From Oscillospiraceae bacterium (GTDB taxonomy: Bacteria > Bacillota > Clostridia > Oscillospirales > Ruminococcaceae): DNA of 64,000 nucleotides. The notes under the pieces are model-generated. The model saw only the letters and a list, made by a program, of their open reading frames with translations, ran no database searches and had not been told where the DNA came from. Shown here piece by piece: positions 14,372 through 22,476 of the stretch; position 1 is the first letter of the stretch, and each line of letters begins with the position of its first letter. A program made the translations under genes and the position numbers. Location of the stretch: the NCBI GenBank assembly GCA_017466885.1, contig JAFTTH010000025.1, positions 1 through 64,000 of the forward strand, given 5' to 3'.

Positions 14372-17230
14372 ATGGTTGCTGAACTGATTGCAGTAGGAAC
14401 AGAGCTTTTGCTGGGAGATATTGTCAATACCGACTCCCAGTACCTTTCCAAGGAGCTGGCCTCCTTGGGAATCAATGTCCACTTCCAGTCCACGGTGGGA
14501 GATAATAAAGCCCGCCTGAAGGAAGCACTCAATACCGCATTTCGCCGGAGCAATATCATCATCACCACCGGTGGCCTTGGCCCCACAGAGGATGATATTA
14601 CCAAGGAAACGGTCTGTGAGATTTTGGGGATTCCTCTGGAGCTTCATTATGAAACCCTGGACCGGATCAAGGAGTATTTCGAGAAAAACGGAAAGACTGC
14701 TACCGAAAATAACCTCAAGCAGGCAATGCTTCCCCGGGGTTGCACCATCTTCCCCAACCATTGCGGAACAGCTCCCGGTTGTGCCATTGAGGGGGAGACG
14801 GGCTGTGTGATTATGCTCCCCGGCCCTTACCGCGAGGTTGCATCTATGTTCATCGATTCGGTCTGTCCCTTCCTGGCAAGATATGCGGAGGGTCAGATCG
14901 TCTCCCGGAGCCTGCGGGTCTTTGGCATCGGGGAGAGCGAAGTGGAGTATAAACTGGGGGATATCTTTTATACCGATAATCCCACCATCGCCCTTTATGC
15001 CAAGGAAGGGGAGGTGCTGATCCGGGTCACCGCCAAGGCGGACAGTACCGCCGCCGCGGAGGCACTGATCCGTCCGGTGGTCAATAAGGTCCGGGCGGCC
15101 CTGGGCAATACGGTTTACGGTGAAAATGTGGATAGCCTTCAGCAGGTGGTGGTAGACCGTCTGCGGGAGAAAAATATGATGCTGGCAACAGCGGAATCCT
15201 GCACCGGCGGTCTGCTTTCCCAAAAGATTACCGCCATTCCCGGCTCCTCGGAGGTGTTTGAATACGGAATCTCGGCTTACGCCAACCGGGTCAAGCAGCA
15301 GATGCTGGGTGTTCCGGCGGAGTTGCTGGAGGAGTACGGTGCTGTCAGCGCGGAGGTTGCCGCGGCGATGGCCATTGGTGTGCAGAAGGCGGGCGGCGCT
15401 GATCTGGGTGTGGCCATTACCGGGATTGCGGGCCCTGCCAGCGATGGGGACGGTAAGCCCGTCGGGTTGGTCTTTGTCGGCATGGCGGACGGAGAAAAGG
15501 TCTGGGTTCGCCGGCTGAATCTGGGCCACGGAAACGGCGGCGAGCGGGATTATATCCGCAACCTCTCCACCCTCAATGCCCTGGATATGGTGCGGGGCTA
15601 TCTGGATGGTTTTATCAGCGACTTTGAGCTTTTTAATATTGCGAGACTGCAACTGGACGACATTGAGCCTCCTGAGGCGGGCGCGGTTGCAGTTGCCCGT
15701 CCGGTGAAAAAGAAGGAAAAGGCCAAAAAAGAGCCGTCCTCCGAAAAAGCACCCTGGTATAAGCGGCTGGCAAAATACCTCTTCCCCTGGAAGGGAGATG
15801 ATACCAGAGAGATCGTCCGGAAGTGCATCTTCCTGGTGGCGATTTTAGTGTTTGTCGGTTCAGCCGGGTATATCGTGGACTATCTGATGGACTCGGTCAA
15901 TAATGCCAAGCTTGCCGAAAAGCTTTACAATGACTATACCGAGCCCCCCACCGAGGAAGCCCTTAACCAGTTGCCCGAAGGGTATCAGGAGAAGTTTGCA
16001 AACCTCTATCTCCAGAATCCGGACGTTATGGGCTGGGTATCTATTGCGGGAACCAACCTCAACTACCCGGTGGTGCAGGCGGCGGATAACGATTACTACC
16101 TCCGCCGTGACTTTCTTGGGGAAGCCAACTACCACGGCGTTCCCTTTATGGATTACCGCTGCAGCGTCAGCTCTCCCACCACCAACACCCTGATTTACGG
16201 ACACAATATGCTCAAGGATAAGCAGATGTTCTGGGCCTTGAGCCAGTATCAAAGCCTGACGGCTGCCCGCCGTTCCTTCGACCAGAAAAAGGCGGTCACA
16301 AACCTTAAGGTGCCCTTCTATACCGAGCATCCGGTGATTGAGTTTGACTCGGTTTACGAAGATAAGGATTATGTTATTTTCGCTGTTTTCATTGCCGATG
16401 CTGACGAGAGAAGCGCCGATTATTTCCCCTATCATAACTTCGTTAACGCCAGCTCGGAGAGCGAGTTCAATTATTTCGTTGAAGAGTGCAAGGAGCGCTC
16501 CATGATCATCACCGGTGTGGACGTTCAGTACGGTGAGGAGCTTCTGACTCTCCAAACCTGCGTTTACCAGTTTGATGATGCCCGCCTTGTTGTGGTGGCC
16601 CGCCAAGTGCGGGAGGGTGAAGTAATTGATGTTTCCTCCGCCCGGGCAAACCCCTATCCGAAGTTCCCCCAGATCTGGTATGATACCTACCCCGATGCTT
16701 ACGGTGACCGGTATTATCCCAACGGTCAGGGTGCGACCTCCTCGGCACCGTCCTCCGGTGAGGCCATCAGCGGTGTCCTCAGCTATGATAACAGCTATAC
16801 CGGCAGCTACGTTCCCCCTGCCGGCTGGAACTCCAGCCTTGCAGGCTCCCGTTTGGATCACTCTCAGGGAACCACAACCTCGCAGGGGCCGGGAAACACC
16901 TCTTCTGCCGGAACCTCTTCGGAGGGAACCTCGGCCGAGCCCAGCGATCCCCCCACCAGCTCGGATACGCCCAGCGAAGCTCCGGAAAGCTCGGCAGGCG
17001 GCGAGAGCACCGAGCCTCCGGTAGAGTCCACCCCCTCTCAGGGAGATGAGCCCTCCAGTGAGGAACCGCCGGTTACCTCAGAGGAAACCCCCTCGGAGGA
17101 ACCCTCTACCAGTACCGATCCGGTGGAATCTCAGCCGGAAATAGAATCCCAGCCGGAGGTGGAATCTCAGCCTGAGGTTGAGTCCCAGCCGGAAGAGGTG
17201 GAGAGTGTGGAGGAGCAGCCCGCTGCCTAA
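14372..17230 (+). CDS. CinA fused to a membrane-anchored class B sortase with an acidic tail
   Basis: One frame of 952 codons encodes two unrelated proteins. Residues 1-412 are a complete CinA: the molybdopterin-binding-like domain (MVAELIAVGTELLLGDIVNTD, TTGGLGPTEDDITKE) and the C-terminal nicotinamide-nucleotide amidase domain (TAESCTGGLLSQ near 273, GIAGPASDGDG near 351). Residues 413-480 are a charged linker. Residues 485-506 form one membrane helix. Residues 541-750 are a class B sortase with LNYPVVQAADNDYYLRRDF, catalytic His611 (YGHNM), Cys730 (LTLQTC) and Arg738. Residues 790-952 are a Ser/Thr/Pro/Glu-rich tail. Topology should place CinA in the cytoplasm and the sortase outside. All key residues of both enzymes appear intact. 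Neither CinA nor sortases normally have such a partner; a missed frameshift seems unlikely because there is no start codon or stop in the linker. Confidence 0.9.
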   Translation: MVAELIAVGTELLLGDIVNTDSQYLSKELASLGINVHFQSTVGDNKARLKEALNTAFRRSNIIITTGGLGPTEDDITKETVCEILGIPLELHYETLDRIKEYFEKNGKTATENNLKQAMLPRGCTIFPNHCGTAPGCAIEGETGCVIMLPGPYREVASMFIDSVCPFLARYAEGQIVSRSLRVFGIGESEVEYKLGDIFYTDNPTIALYAKEGEVLIRVTAKADSTAAAEALIRPVVNKVRAALGNTVYGENVDSLQQVVVDRLREKNMMLATAESCTGGLLSQKITAIPGSSEVFEYGISAYANRVKQQMLGVPAELLEEYGAVSAEVAAAMAIGVQKAGGADLGVAITGIAGPASDGDGKPVGLVFVGMADGEKVWVRRLNLGHGNGGERDYIRNLSTLNALDMVRGYLDGFISDFELFNIARLQLDDIEPPEAGAVAVARPVKKKEKAKKEPSSEKAPWYKRLAKYLFPWKGDDTREIVRKCIFLVAILVFVGSAGYIVDYLMDSVNNAKLAEKLYNDYTEPPTEEALNQLPEGYQEKFANLYLQNPDVMGWVSIAGTNLNYPVVQAADNDYYLRRDFLGEANYHGVPFMDYRCSVSSPTTNTLIYGHNMLKDKQMFWALSQYQSLTAARRSFDQKKAVTNLKVPFYTEHPVIEFDSVYEDKDYVIFAVFIADADERSADYFPYHNFVNASSESEFNYFVEECKERSMIITGVDVQYGEELLTLQTCVYQFDDARLVVVARQVREGEVIDVSSARANPYPKFPQIWYDTYPDAYGDRYYPNGQGATSSAPSSGEAISGVLSYDNSYTGSYVPPAGWNSSLAGSRLDHSQGTTTSQGPGNTSSAGTSSEGTSAEPSDPPTSSDTPSEAPESSAGGESTEPPVESTPSQGDEPSSEEPPVTSEETPSEEPSTSTDPVESQPEIESQPEVESQPEVESQPEEVESVEEQPAA
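17126..17197 (+). repeat. Four 18-bp repeats in the sortase tail
   Basis: The end of the CinA-sortase gene has four tandem copies of an 18-base unit encoding ESQPE(I/V/E). They extend an already low-complexity, negatively charged tail and are likely to vary in copy number between strains. Confidence 0.8.
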
Positions 17231-17272
17231 TCCTCCCGTATGGGAGACAGTCAACCAAAGGAGGACGTTTTC

Positions 17273-18760
17273 ATGAGCAAACTCGGCTCAGGCCGCCCTT
17301 TACGATCCTTGGGGGCGCTGGTGCTGACTATTGCAGTCATCATATGCGGAATGGGGAGCATCCTGGGGATGCAGACCTTTTCCGTTCAACCGGAGGAAGG
17401 AAGCTCCTCAGCCTTTTCATCCTACTTTGAGGCGCCGGATAACCTGCCCCAGCTGGATGGTATGGGGGAAGGCTTTTGGGAAGAATTTGTGGAGGATGAG
17501 GTGGAATATGACCCCCTCTCCTCTCAGGCAGGCTCTCAGCCGGATTGGGCGCCGCCTGCCGAATCTTCCGGAAGCACCTCGGAGGGAGGCGGATTGACCA
17601 GCTCGCTGGTGTCGGTCTCCTCCTCCACGACCCCCGGTGTTTCCAGCTCGGTAGCGGTCAGCAGCGGGACCACCTCCTCCAAGGTTTCCCCTTCTTCCCT
17701 TCCGGTGTCTTCTTCTCAAGCGGTTGCATCGTCTAAACCGGTTGCATCTTCCAAGCCGTCTTCTTCAAACCAGAACTCCTCCGTCTCATCTTCGCAGCCA
17801 TCCTCATCGACCTCATCCTCTGCCGTATCGTCCCAGGCGCCGACGTCCTCTGCTGTGACATCCTCCAAGCCGCCCGTTTCGTCGGCAACGGTCTCTTCTC
17901 AAAGCACCAGTTCCGCCCCGAAATACGATCTTTCCAAGAAGATCACCTTTACCACCAAGGGGTACGGACACGGCGTTGGAATGAGCCAATGGGGTGCCCA
18001 TTTCTATGCGAAGTATGATGACTGGACCTATGATAAGATTCTGACCCACTATTTCCCCGGAGCTACCCTGAAAAAGGTGGAAGATGTGGATACCACGATC
18101 ACCGCCACCGTCCACTATAATACCGGCGGCTCCTCGGGAAAGAAGGAGTGGGATATCAAAGAGCTCCTGACCTGTGTTGTTTCCCTGGAGATGAATAGCT
18201 CTATGGAATATGAAGCCATCAAAGCGCAGGTTGTCGCTTACCACACTTACCTGCTTTATGCCGGCCAAACCGAATTTTCGGGGCGGAAGGAAACCTATTC
18301 TATCGTCAAAAAGGCGGTGGACGAGGTCTGGGATCAGCTCCTCCTTTATAAGGATAAGCCCATCGGTGCCTTCTTCCACGCTTCCAGCGCCGGGATGACC
18401 AACAATCCCCAGGATGTTTGGGGAGGGACCCTTTCCTGTGTTAAGTCGGTGGAGAGTAAGTATGATTACCTTGCCACCGGATATAGCGGAACCCGGACCC
18501 TGACCAGAGAGGCTTTTGCCAAAAAGCTGATTGCCCGATATGGTTCGGCCAACGTTAAGGACTATACCACCATCGATCCGGAAAAGTGGATCACCAATAT
18601 CACCTATGCGGATTCGGGATATGTTAAAAGCATTACCGTCTTAGGGGTTACCATCAAGGGAAATGCTTTCCGAACCATTATGGGGTTGCGCAGTCACCAT
18701 TTTTATATTGACGGCCTGGGTCAGATCCCCGGTCAAAAAACAACATCGGAGGAATCGTAA
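17273..18760 (+). CDS. SpoIID/LytB-domain protein with a serine-rich stalk
   Basis: The start at 17273 (MSKLGSG) follows an ideal AAAGGAGG; an in-frame ATG at 17240 lacks one. The 495-residue protein has an N-terminal hydrophobic anchor or signal (about residues 12-32), an acidic stretch, a serine/threonine-rich linker of about 120 residues, and a SpoIID/LytB domain from about residue 225. The domain shows GYGHGVGMSQWGA, KEWDIKELLTCVVSLEMNSS, KAQVVAYHTYLL and FFHASSAGMT, matching the SpoIID fold. SpoIID cleaves peptidoglycan glycan strands after stem peptides are removed. Its place right behind the sortase fusion and the long stalk suggest a surface enzyme rather than sporulation SpoIID itself. 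Confidence 0.85.
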   Translation: MSKLGSGRPLRSLGALVLTIAVIICGMGSILGMQTFSVQPEEGSSSAFSSYFEAPDNLPQLDGMGEGFWEEFVEDEVEYDPLSSQAGSQPDWAPPAESSGSTSEGGGLTSSLVSVSSSTTPGVSSSVAVSSGTTSSKVSPSSLPVSSSQAVASSKPVASSKPSSSNQNSSVSSSQPSSSTSSSAVSSQAPTSSAVTSSKPPVSSATVSSQSTSSAPKYDLSKKITFTTKGYGHGVGMSQWGAHFYAKYDDWTYDKILTHYFPGATLKKVEDVDTTITATVHYNTGGSSGKKEWDIKELLTCVVSLEMNSSMEYEAIKAQVVAYHTYLLYAGQTEFSGRKETYSIVKKAVDEVWDQLLLYKDKPIGAFFHASSAGMTNNPQDVWGGTLSCVKSVESKYDYLATGYSGTRTLTREAFAKKLIARYGSANVKDYTTIDPEKWITNITYADSGYVKSITVLGVTIKGNAFRTIMGLRSHHFYIDGLGQIPGQKTTSEES

Positions 18761-18761
18761 C

Positions 18762-18914
18762 ATGTATGGATTGGTTGCAGGTTTGAATCGTTTTATGCTG
18801 GAGATTTCCCCTTCCACCGGAGATGATCGCGGTGATATTTGGCCCATCGTGATCGCCGCTGTTGTGGCGGTAGGGCTGATCGTGGCGCTGATCTTTCTGC
18901 GGAAGAAAAAGTAA
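18762..18914 (+). CDS. 50-residue protein made of a sortase sorting signal (SPSTG)
   Basis: The ATG at 18762 lies one base past the SpoIID stop and is preceded by GGAGG. The protein reads, in order, a 15-residue N-terminus, SPSTGD, an acidic DDRGD, a hydrophobic helix of about 22 residues and RKKK. SPxTG followed by a membrane helix and basic tail is the layout of a cell-wall sorting signal, and (S/P)PxTG is the motif known for Clostridioides difficile sortase B. There is no signal peptide; the acidic flank and basic tail predict N-outside topology. The substrate enzyme would be the class B sortase encoded 3 kb upstream. Other options are a tail-anchored regulatory micropeptide. Confidence 0.6.
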   Translation: MYGLVAGLNRFMLEISPSTGDDRGDIWPIVIAAVVAVGLIVALIFLRKKK

Positions 18915-18942
18915 GGAAAACATATGAAGGGAGCGATGAAGG

Positions 18943-19635
18943 ATGCCGTTGGGGAAGATCCTTGTTGTGGATGATGATATCAATATTTGTGAGCTGCTTC
19001 GGCTCTACCTGGAAAAGGAAGGGTTTCACGTTTTGATGGCCAATGATGGCGAACAGGCGTTGGCCAAATTTGGAAAAGAAAACCCCGACCTGATTCTGCT
19101 GGATATTATGCTGCCGGGACTGGATGGCTGGCAGGTATGCCGGGAGATCCGGAAAAAGTCCAACGTGCCTATCATTATGTTGACAGCCAAGGGCGAAACC
19201 TTTGATAAGGTGCTGGGGCTGGAGCTTGGGGCTGACGATTACGTGGTCAAGCCTTTTGATACCAAAGAGATCGTTGCCCGGGTAAAGGCAGTCCTTCGCC
19301 GCGCCGGAAACGCAGGGCAGGGGGCGGATGCCCAGGAGGTCACCTATGAAAAGCTCTCGGTCAATATGACCCGGTATGAGCTCCGGGTGGACGGTAAGCC
19401 CATTGATACCCCTCCCAAGGAGCTGGAGCTGCTGTTCCATCTGGCCAGCAACCCCAACCGGGTCTATACCCGGGATCAGCTGCTGGACGAGGTCTGGGGT
19501 TTTGAGTATTACGGCGACTCCCGCACGGTGGACGTTCATATTAAGCGGCTTCGGGAGAAGCTGGAGGGCGTTTCGGAGCAATGGTGCTTGAAAACCGTTT
19601 GGGGCGTTGGATATAAGTTTGAGGTAAAGGAATAA
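18943..19635 (+). CDS. OmpR/PhoB-family response regulator without an adjacent kinase
   Basis: The 230-residue protein has a receiver domain with ILVVDDDINICELL (acidic pocket), LILLDIMLPGLDGW (phospho-Asp near residue 55), IIMLTAKGE and the conserved Lys in YVVKPFD. A C-terminal winged helix follows (PPKELELLFHLASNPNRVYTRDQLLDEVWG and SRTVDVHIKRLREKLEG). It should be a phosphorylation-controlled DNA-binding regulator. In Clostridia such genes are usually followed at once by a histidine kinase; here a terminator follows instead, so the kinase is elsewhere. Co-orientation with the sortase and SpoIID genes suggests an envelope role, but this is inference. Confidence 0.93.
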   Translation: MPLGKILVVDDDINICELLRLYLEKEGFHVLMANDGEQALAKFGKENPDLILLDIMLPGLDGWQVCREIRKKSNVPIIMLTAKGETFDKVLGLELGADDYVVKPFDTKEIVARVKAVLRRAGNAGQGADAQEVTYEKLSVNMTRYELRVDGKPIDTPPKELELLFHLASNPNRVYTRDQLLDEVWGFEYYGDSRTVDVHIKRLREKLEGVSEQWCLKTVWGVGYKFEVKE

Positions 19636-19640
19636 AAACG

Positions 19641-19687
19641 AGGCCACGGCAAATATTTTTACCGTGGCCTTTTGCATTGTTTTTGGC
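19641..19687 (+). terminator. Terminator of the response-regulator transcript
   Basis: A 9-bp stem AGGCCACGG/CCGTGGCCT (19641-19670) is followed by TTTTGCATTGTTTTT. Confidence 0.85.
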
Positions 19688-19689
19688 GG

Positions 19690-19798
19690 ATGTCCCCTCT
19701 CTCTGCAGAATACCGAGCTTCTCAGCCAGCTGAAGGAATGGGTCCCCGAGGCTTTGGCTGATCCCTTCCGTAAGAATACTGCAGCGGACGAAAAATAA
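19690..19798 (+). pseudogene. Possible 3' remnant of a lost gene
   Basis: Behind the terminator one plus-strand frame reads NTELLSQLKEWVPEALADPFRKNTAADEK and then stops, with a protein-like composition and high-GC codon choice but no start codon. It may be the last piece of a deleted gene, for instance a former partner of the response regulator, although a histidine kinase tail is not recognisable. Otherwise the 253 bases between the regulator and the phosphatase hold only the two terminators. Confidence 0.25.
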
Positions 19799-19833
19799 AA
19801 CCGGCTTTCTCGAATCTGGAAAATAAAAAAGAA

Positions 19834-19875
19834 AAGAGAGAACATTGCGGGAAGCTCCGTTTTGTTCTCTCTCTT
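19834..19875 (-). terminator. Terminator of the alkaline phosphatase gene
   Basis: A stem of nine pairs (GAGAGAACA with TGTTCTCTC) is followed on the minus strand by TTTTCTTTTTTATTTT. Confidence 0.75.
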
Positions 19876-19888
19876 TATCTGTCAGAGG

Positions 19889-21256
19889 TTAGAAAAGGGC
19901 CGGCTGGCCGGTGGGATCACCGAAGGTATCCAATCCCCAGAACTTTGCAATGGTTTTTGCGATCTGAGCATTTTCGTATGTCTTGCCGTCAAAGCAGTCG
20001 GCACCCTTGCCGTATGCAAAAACAGGAACATCCGCTCCGGAGTGGTCGCCCGAGTTATAAGAATATCCGCCGGAATTGTTGGGAAGGAGCTTTCCGGTTT
20101 CGTGGTCAGCGGTGATGATAACCATTGTGTCGGGATGGTAGAATGCAAATTCCATAAACCGACCAATGGCCTGGTTGAAGCGGGTCACAGCCCGGAAAGT
20201 GTTGGTCTTGTCCCGATTGTGGCTGTGTTTATCAATATGTGCTTCCTCGTACATCAGGAAAAAGCCTTTCTCGTTGGCGGAAACCTGTTCCAGCGTTTCG
20301 GTAACGGCCTTTTCCACATTGTTCTCGATTCCTTCCGAATCGTAAACATTATACTCACACCGAATCACACAGCCCTTTTGCGCAAGCACTGCCTGGCCTG
20401 CCGCGATCCCGGTGCGGTTTTCCCGGGAGGTTGTGTGAGCCGAGAAGGAAGCGGGAGTTGCCCCGGTGGGAGTTTCAGTGGACATAACGGCGGTCGATTT
20501 GCCCTGCAGAAGCGCCATTTCCGTCAGAGAGGGAATGTCCACACCGGTTTTATCCTTCCCGACATAGCCATTTCGGGTCTTGTATCCGGTGGAGAGAGCG
20601 GTGCCGCCGGCGGCACTGTCCGTTACGGTGCCAAAGGCGTTATCCGTCCGGGAGAAGCCGGAATAGGGGAAGAGGTAGCCGTAGAAAAGGGATTCGCCGT
20701 CGCTGTATTCAACGTTCTTGGAATCCATTTCCTCAAACAGCTTGGTTTGGTTGGGTCCCATTCCGTCTCCGATGAGGAGAATGAAATTGTTCGGATCCTT
20801 CACAATGGGTTGACAGACGGTGGCGGTGGTGGGAACGGCCGTCTGGAAGACCTGACCGGGAATATACGTTTCGATGAAATAATGCGCCGCAGCGGCGATG
20901 ACGAAATAATCCCCCTCCAGACCGATTTGGTTGCCGTGAGCGAGGAGGGCGAAATCGGTGCCCTGAGTATCCTCATCCAAAAGCTGGGAGACCTCACGCT
21001 CGGTCTGCCCCACAACGATCTCATATTTCGCGGTGACGCTGCTATCCTCCTGGATGGGGAGCTGGATGCCGGTTCGGTCCTTGATCTGTGCCTGAATATA
21101 TTCTGCAGCGCGAAGACTGTAATCGAGATCTTCGTCGGAGTAAACAATGGCGTACTCGGTCAGGGCAGTTCCGTTCAGAAGCTGTCCGGCCATCATGCAG
21201 CTGGAAAAGCTGGTGCAAAGAATCAGAAGGAAAACCAGAAGAGATATCTTTTTCAT
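19889..21256 (-). CDS. Secreted alkaline phosphatase with an extra N-terminal domain
   Basis: The 455-residue protein starts with a signal ending in SFSSC, a possible lipobox, so it is probably a lipoprotein. Residues about 150-455 are an alkaline-phosphatase-superfamily domain: LIGDGMGPNQ (metal Asp), VTDSAAGGTALSTG (nucleophilic Ser near 212), HIDKHSHN and ITADHETG. Residues 35-140 are an added domain with YEIVVGQTERE and FALLAHGNQIGLEGDYFVIAAAAHYFIETYI, a pattern resembling the N-terminal alpha/beta domain that precedes GH67/GH20-type glycosidases. It should release phosphate from an extracellular substrate; the extra domain suggests that substrate is carbohydrate-linked. It is a single-gene unit with its own promoter and terminator, next to the phosphonate/ribitol operon. 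Confidence 0.88.
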   Translation of the reverse strand: MKKISLLVFLLILCTSFSSCMMAGQLLNGTALTEYAIVYSDEDLDYSLRAAEYIQAQIKDRTGIQLPIQEDSSVTAKYEIVVGQTEREVSQLLDEDTQGTDFALLAHGNQIGLEGDYFVIAAAAHYFIETYIPGQVFQTAVPTTATVCQPIVKDPNNFILLIGDGMGPNQTKLFEEMDSKNVEYSDGESLFYGYLFPYSGFSRTDNAFGTVTDSAAGGTALSTGYKTRNGYVGKDKTGVDIPSLTEMALLQGKSTAVMSTETPTGATPASFSAHTTSRENRTGIAAGQAVLAQKGCVIRCEYNVYDSEGIENNVEKAVTETLEQVSANEKGFFLMYEEAHIDKHSHNRDKTNTFRAVTRFNQAIGRFMEFAFYHPDTMVIITADHETGKLLPNNSGGYSYNSGDHSGADVPVFAYGKGADCFDGKTYENAQIAKTIAKFWGLDTFGDPTGQPALF

Positions 21257-21287
21257 ATGACGCCTCCGTGAAATGATATTTTATGGA

Positions 21288-21316
21288 ATTATACCATTGT
21301 ATGATAAATGCGTCAA
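21288..21316 (-). promoter_or_regulatory. Promoter of the alkaline phosphatase gene
   Basis: TTGACG (21316-21311), a 17-base spacer and TATAAT (21293-21288) on the minus strand lie 32 bases before the start codon. No clear Pho-box repeat is seen. Confidence 0.85.
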
Positions 21317-21382
21317 GAGATTTTACAAAGAAAAACAAGAATCCCTTAAGATGAACAAATGAAAAGCACTTTCATCCAATAA

Positions 21383-21409
21383 AAAAGTGCCTGCAAAGCA
21401 GACACTTTT
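21383..21409 (-). terminator. Terminator of the phosphonate/ribitol operon
   Basis: Interrupted stem AAAAGTGcCTGC/GCAGaCACTTTT lies just behind the stop of tarJ and runs on the minus strand into TTTTTTATT. Confidence 0.75.
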
Positions 21410-21415
21410 GATGGA

Positions 21416-22459
21416 TCAGATTTCCCAGCGGAGAATTGTTTTTCCGAAGGATTTGCGGATATCCGCTTCAAATGCGGCGGACATATCTGCGATGGTATGA
21501 ATGGAGAACTGCTCTCCGACCAAATTTCCCAGGTAGCCGACCAGTTGGGGAGAGCGGGCAAAGAGGTCAACCGTTTCGGCAAAATCGGTCCGTCCGCTCC
21601 GGCTGGAGCCAAACAGACGCAACCCTTTTTCCAGAATCATCCGGGTATTGATGGGAACGGGGTTTTCCGAAACTCCCAGGATGGAGATAGTCCCCTCGGG
21701 ACAGATATGGTCAATGATCTGGTCGATTGCCTTGGCAGAGCCACCCCCGCCAACACATTCGAAGGCGTGATCCAGCGTCAGCCCGGCGGGAATATGGGAA
21801 ACGTGGAGGGTTTCCCGGGCGAAGGTGAAGGCGCTGAGCTTTTGGGGATCGATCCCGAAGATATAAAGGGAAAGCTGGGGATAAAGGGTATGCAGCAGAA
21901 GAGCGGTGATATAGGCCAGGTTGCCGTCCCCCCAAATGCCGATCCGCTCCCGGCGGGAGTGGGCAATCTGGGCAAACCGGCGGATGGCGTGAAAAGAAAC
22001 GGAGATGATCTCGGTAAAGGCTGCAACCTCATCGGGGACAGAGTCCGGCAATGCCACCAAACGGTCGGAGGGATTGGAAACCAGCTCCTGCATCAGTCCG
22101 TCATACCCGCTGGAACGGAAGCGGCTGGAGCGGAGATAGTTTTCGGCAATCACCGGGTCTGTTTCGGTGGGGAGGTTGGGGATCATTACCACCCGTTGAC
22201 CCCGTCGAAAGGTGCCGGTGGGGTCAAAGCAGACTCTGCCAATTCCCTCGTGAATCAGCGCCATGGGAAGCTTTTGGCTCAAAACCTCCGGGGAACGCAG
22301 TCCCTGGTAGTACCGCTGATCGGCATTGCAAATGGCAAGGTGGGTCGGGCGGACGAGGATTTCCTTCCCGGTGAGCTCCGGTTCGGAAAAGCAGATCTCA
22401 AACTGCCGGGGGGCCACCAAACGGTAAAGGGCATTCAGCAAGGAAAGGCCTCCTTTCAA
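21416..22459 (-). CDS. tarJ: Ribitol-5-phosphate dehydrogenase (TarJ type)
   Basis: The 347-residue protein is a medium-chain alcohol dehydrogenase of the TarJ/Bcs1 group. Recognisable stretches are THLAICNADQRYYQG, MALIHEGIGRV (in place of the usual catalytic zinc loop), the nucleotide-binding IGIWGDGNLAYITALLL, and FECVGGGGS. TarJ reduces D-ribulose 5-phosphate to D-ribitol 5-phosphate with NADPH in the cytoplasm. It follows tarI by 17 bases, the standard pairing for CDP-ribitol synthesis. It is the last gene of an operon that starts with PEP mutase, so ribitol phosphate and phosphonate are likely parts of the same surface polymer. Confidence 0.88.
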   Translation of the reverse strand: MKGGLSLLNALYRLVAPRQFEICFSEPELTGKEILVRPTHLAICNADQRYYQGLRSPEVLSQKLPMALIHEGIGRVCFDPTGTFRRGQRVVMIPNLPTETDPVIAENYLRSSRFRSSGYDGLMQELVSNPSDRLVALPDSVPDEVAAFTEIISVSFHAIRRFAQIAHSRRERIGIWGDGNLAYITALLLHTLYPQLSLYIFGIDPQKLSAFTFARETLHVSHIPAGLTLDHAFECVGGGGSAKAIDQIIDHICPEGTISILGVSENPVPINTRMILEKGLRLFGSSRSGRTDFAETVDLFARSPQLVGYLGNLVGEQFSIHTIADMSAAFEADIRKSFGKTILRWEI

Positions 22460-22476
22460 AAGAGTTTGGGGTGGGG

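Noticed and set aside
14372..17230. CinA-sortase fusion as an artefact of a skipped stop
   Set aside because: Both domains and the linker are in one frame without a start codon suitable for a separate sortase gene, and the linker composition is that of a normal charged cytoplasmic spacer; it is kept as a fusion, with read-level checking advised.
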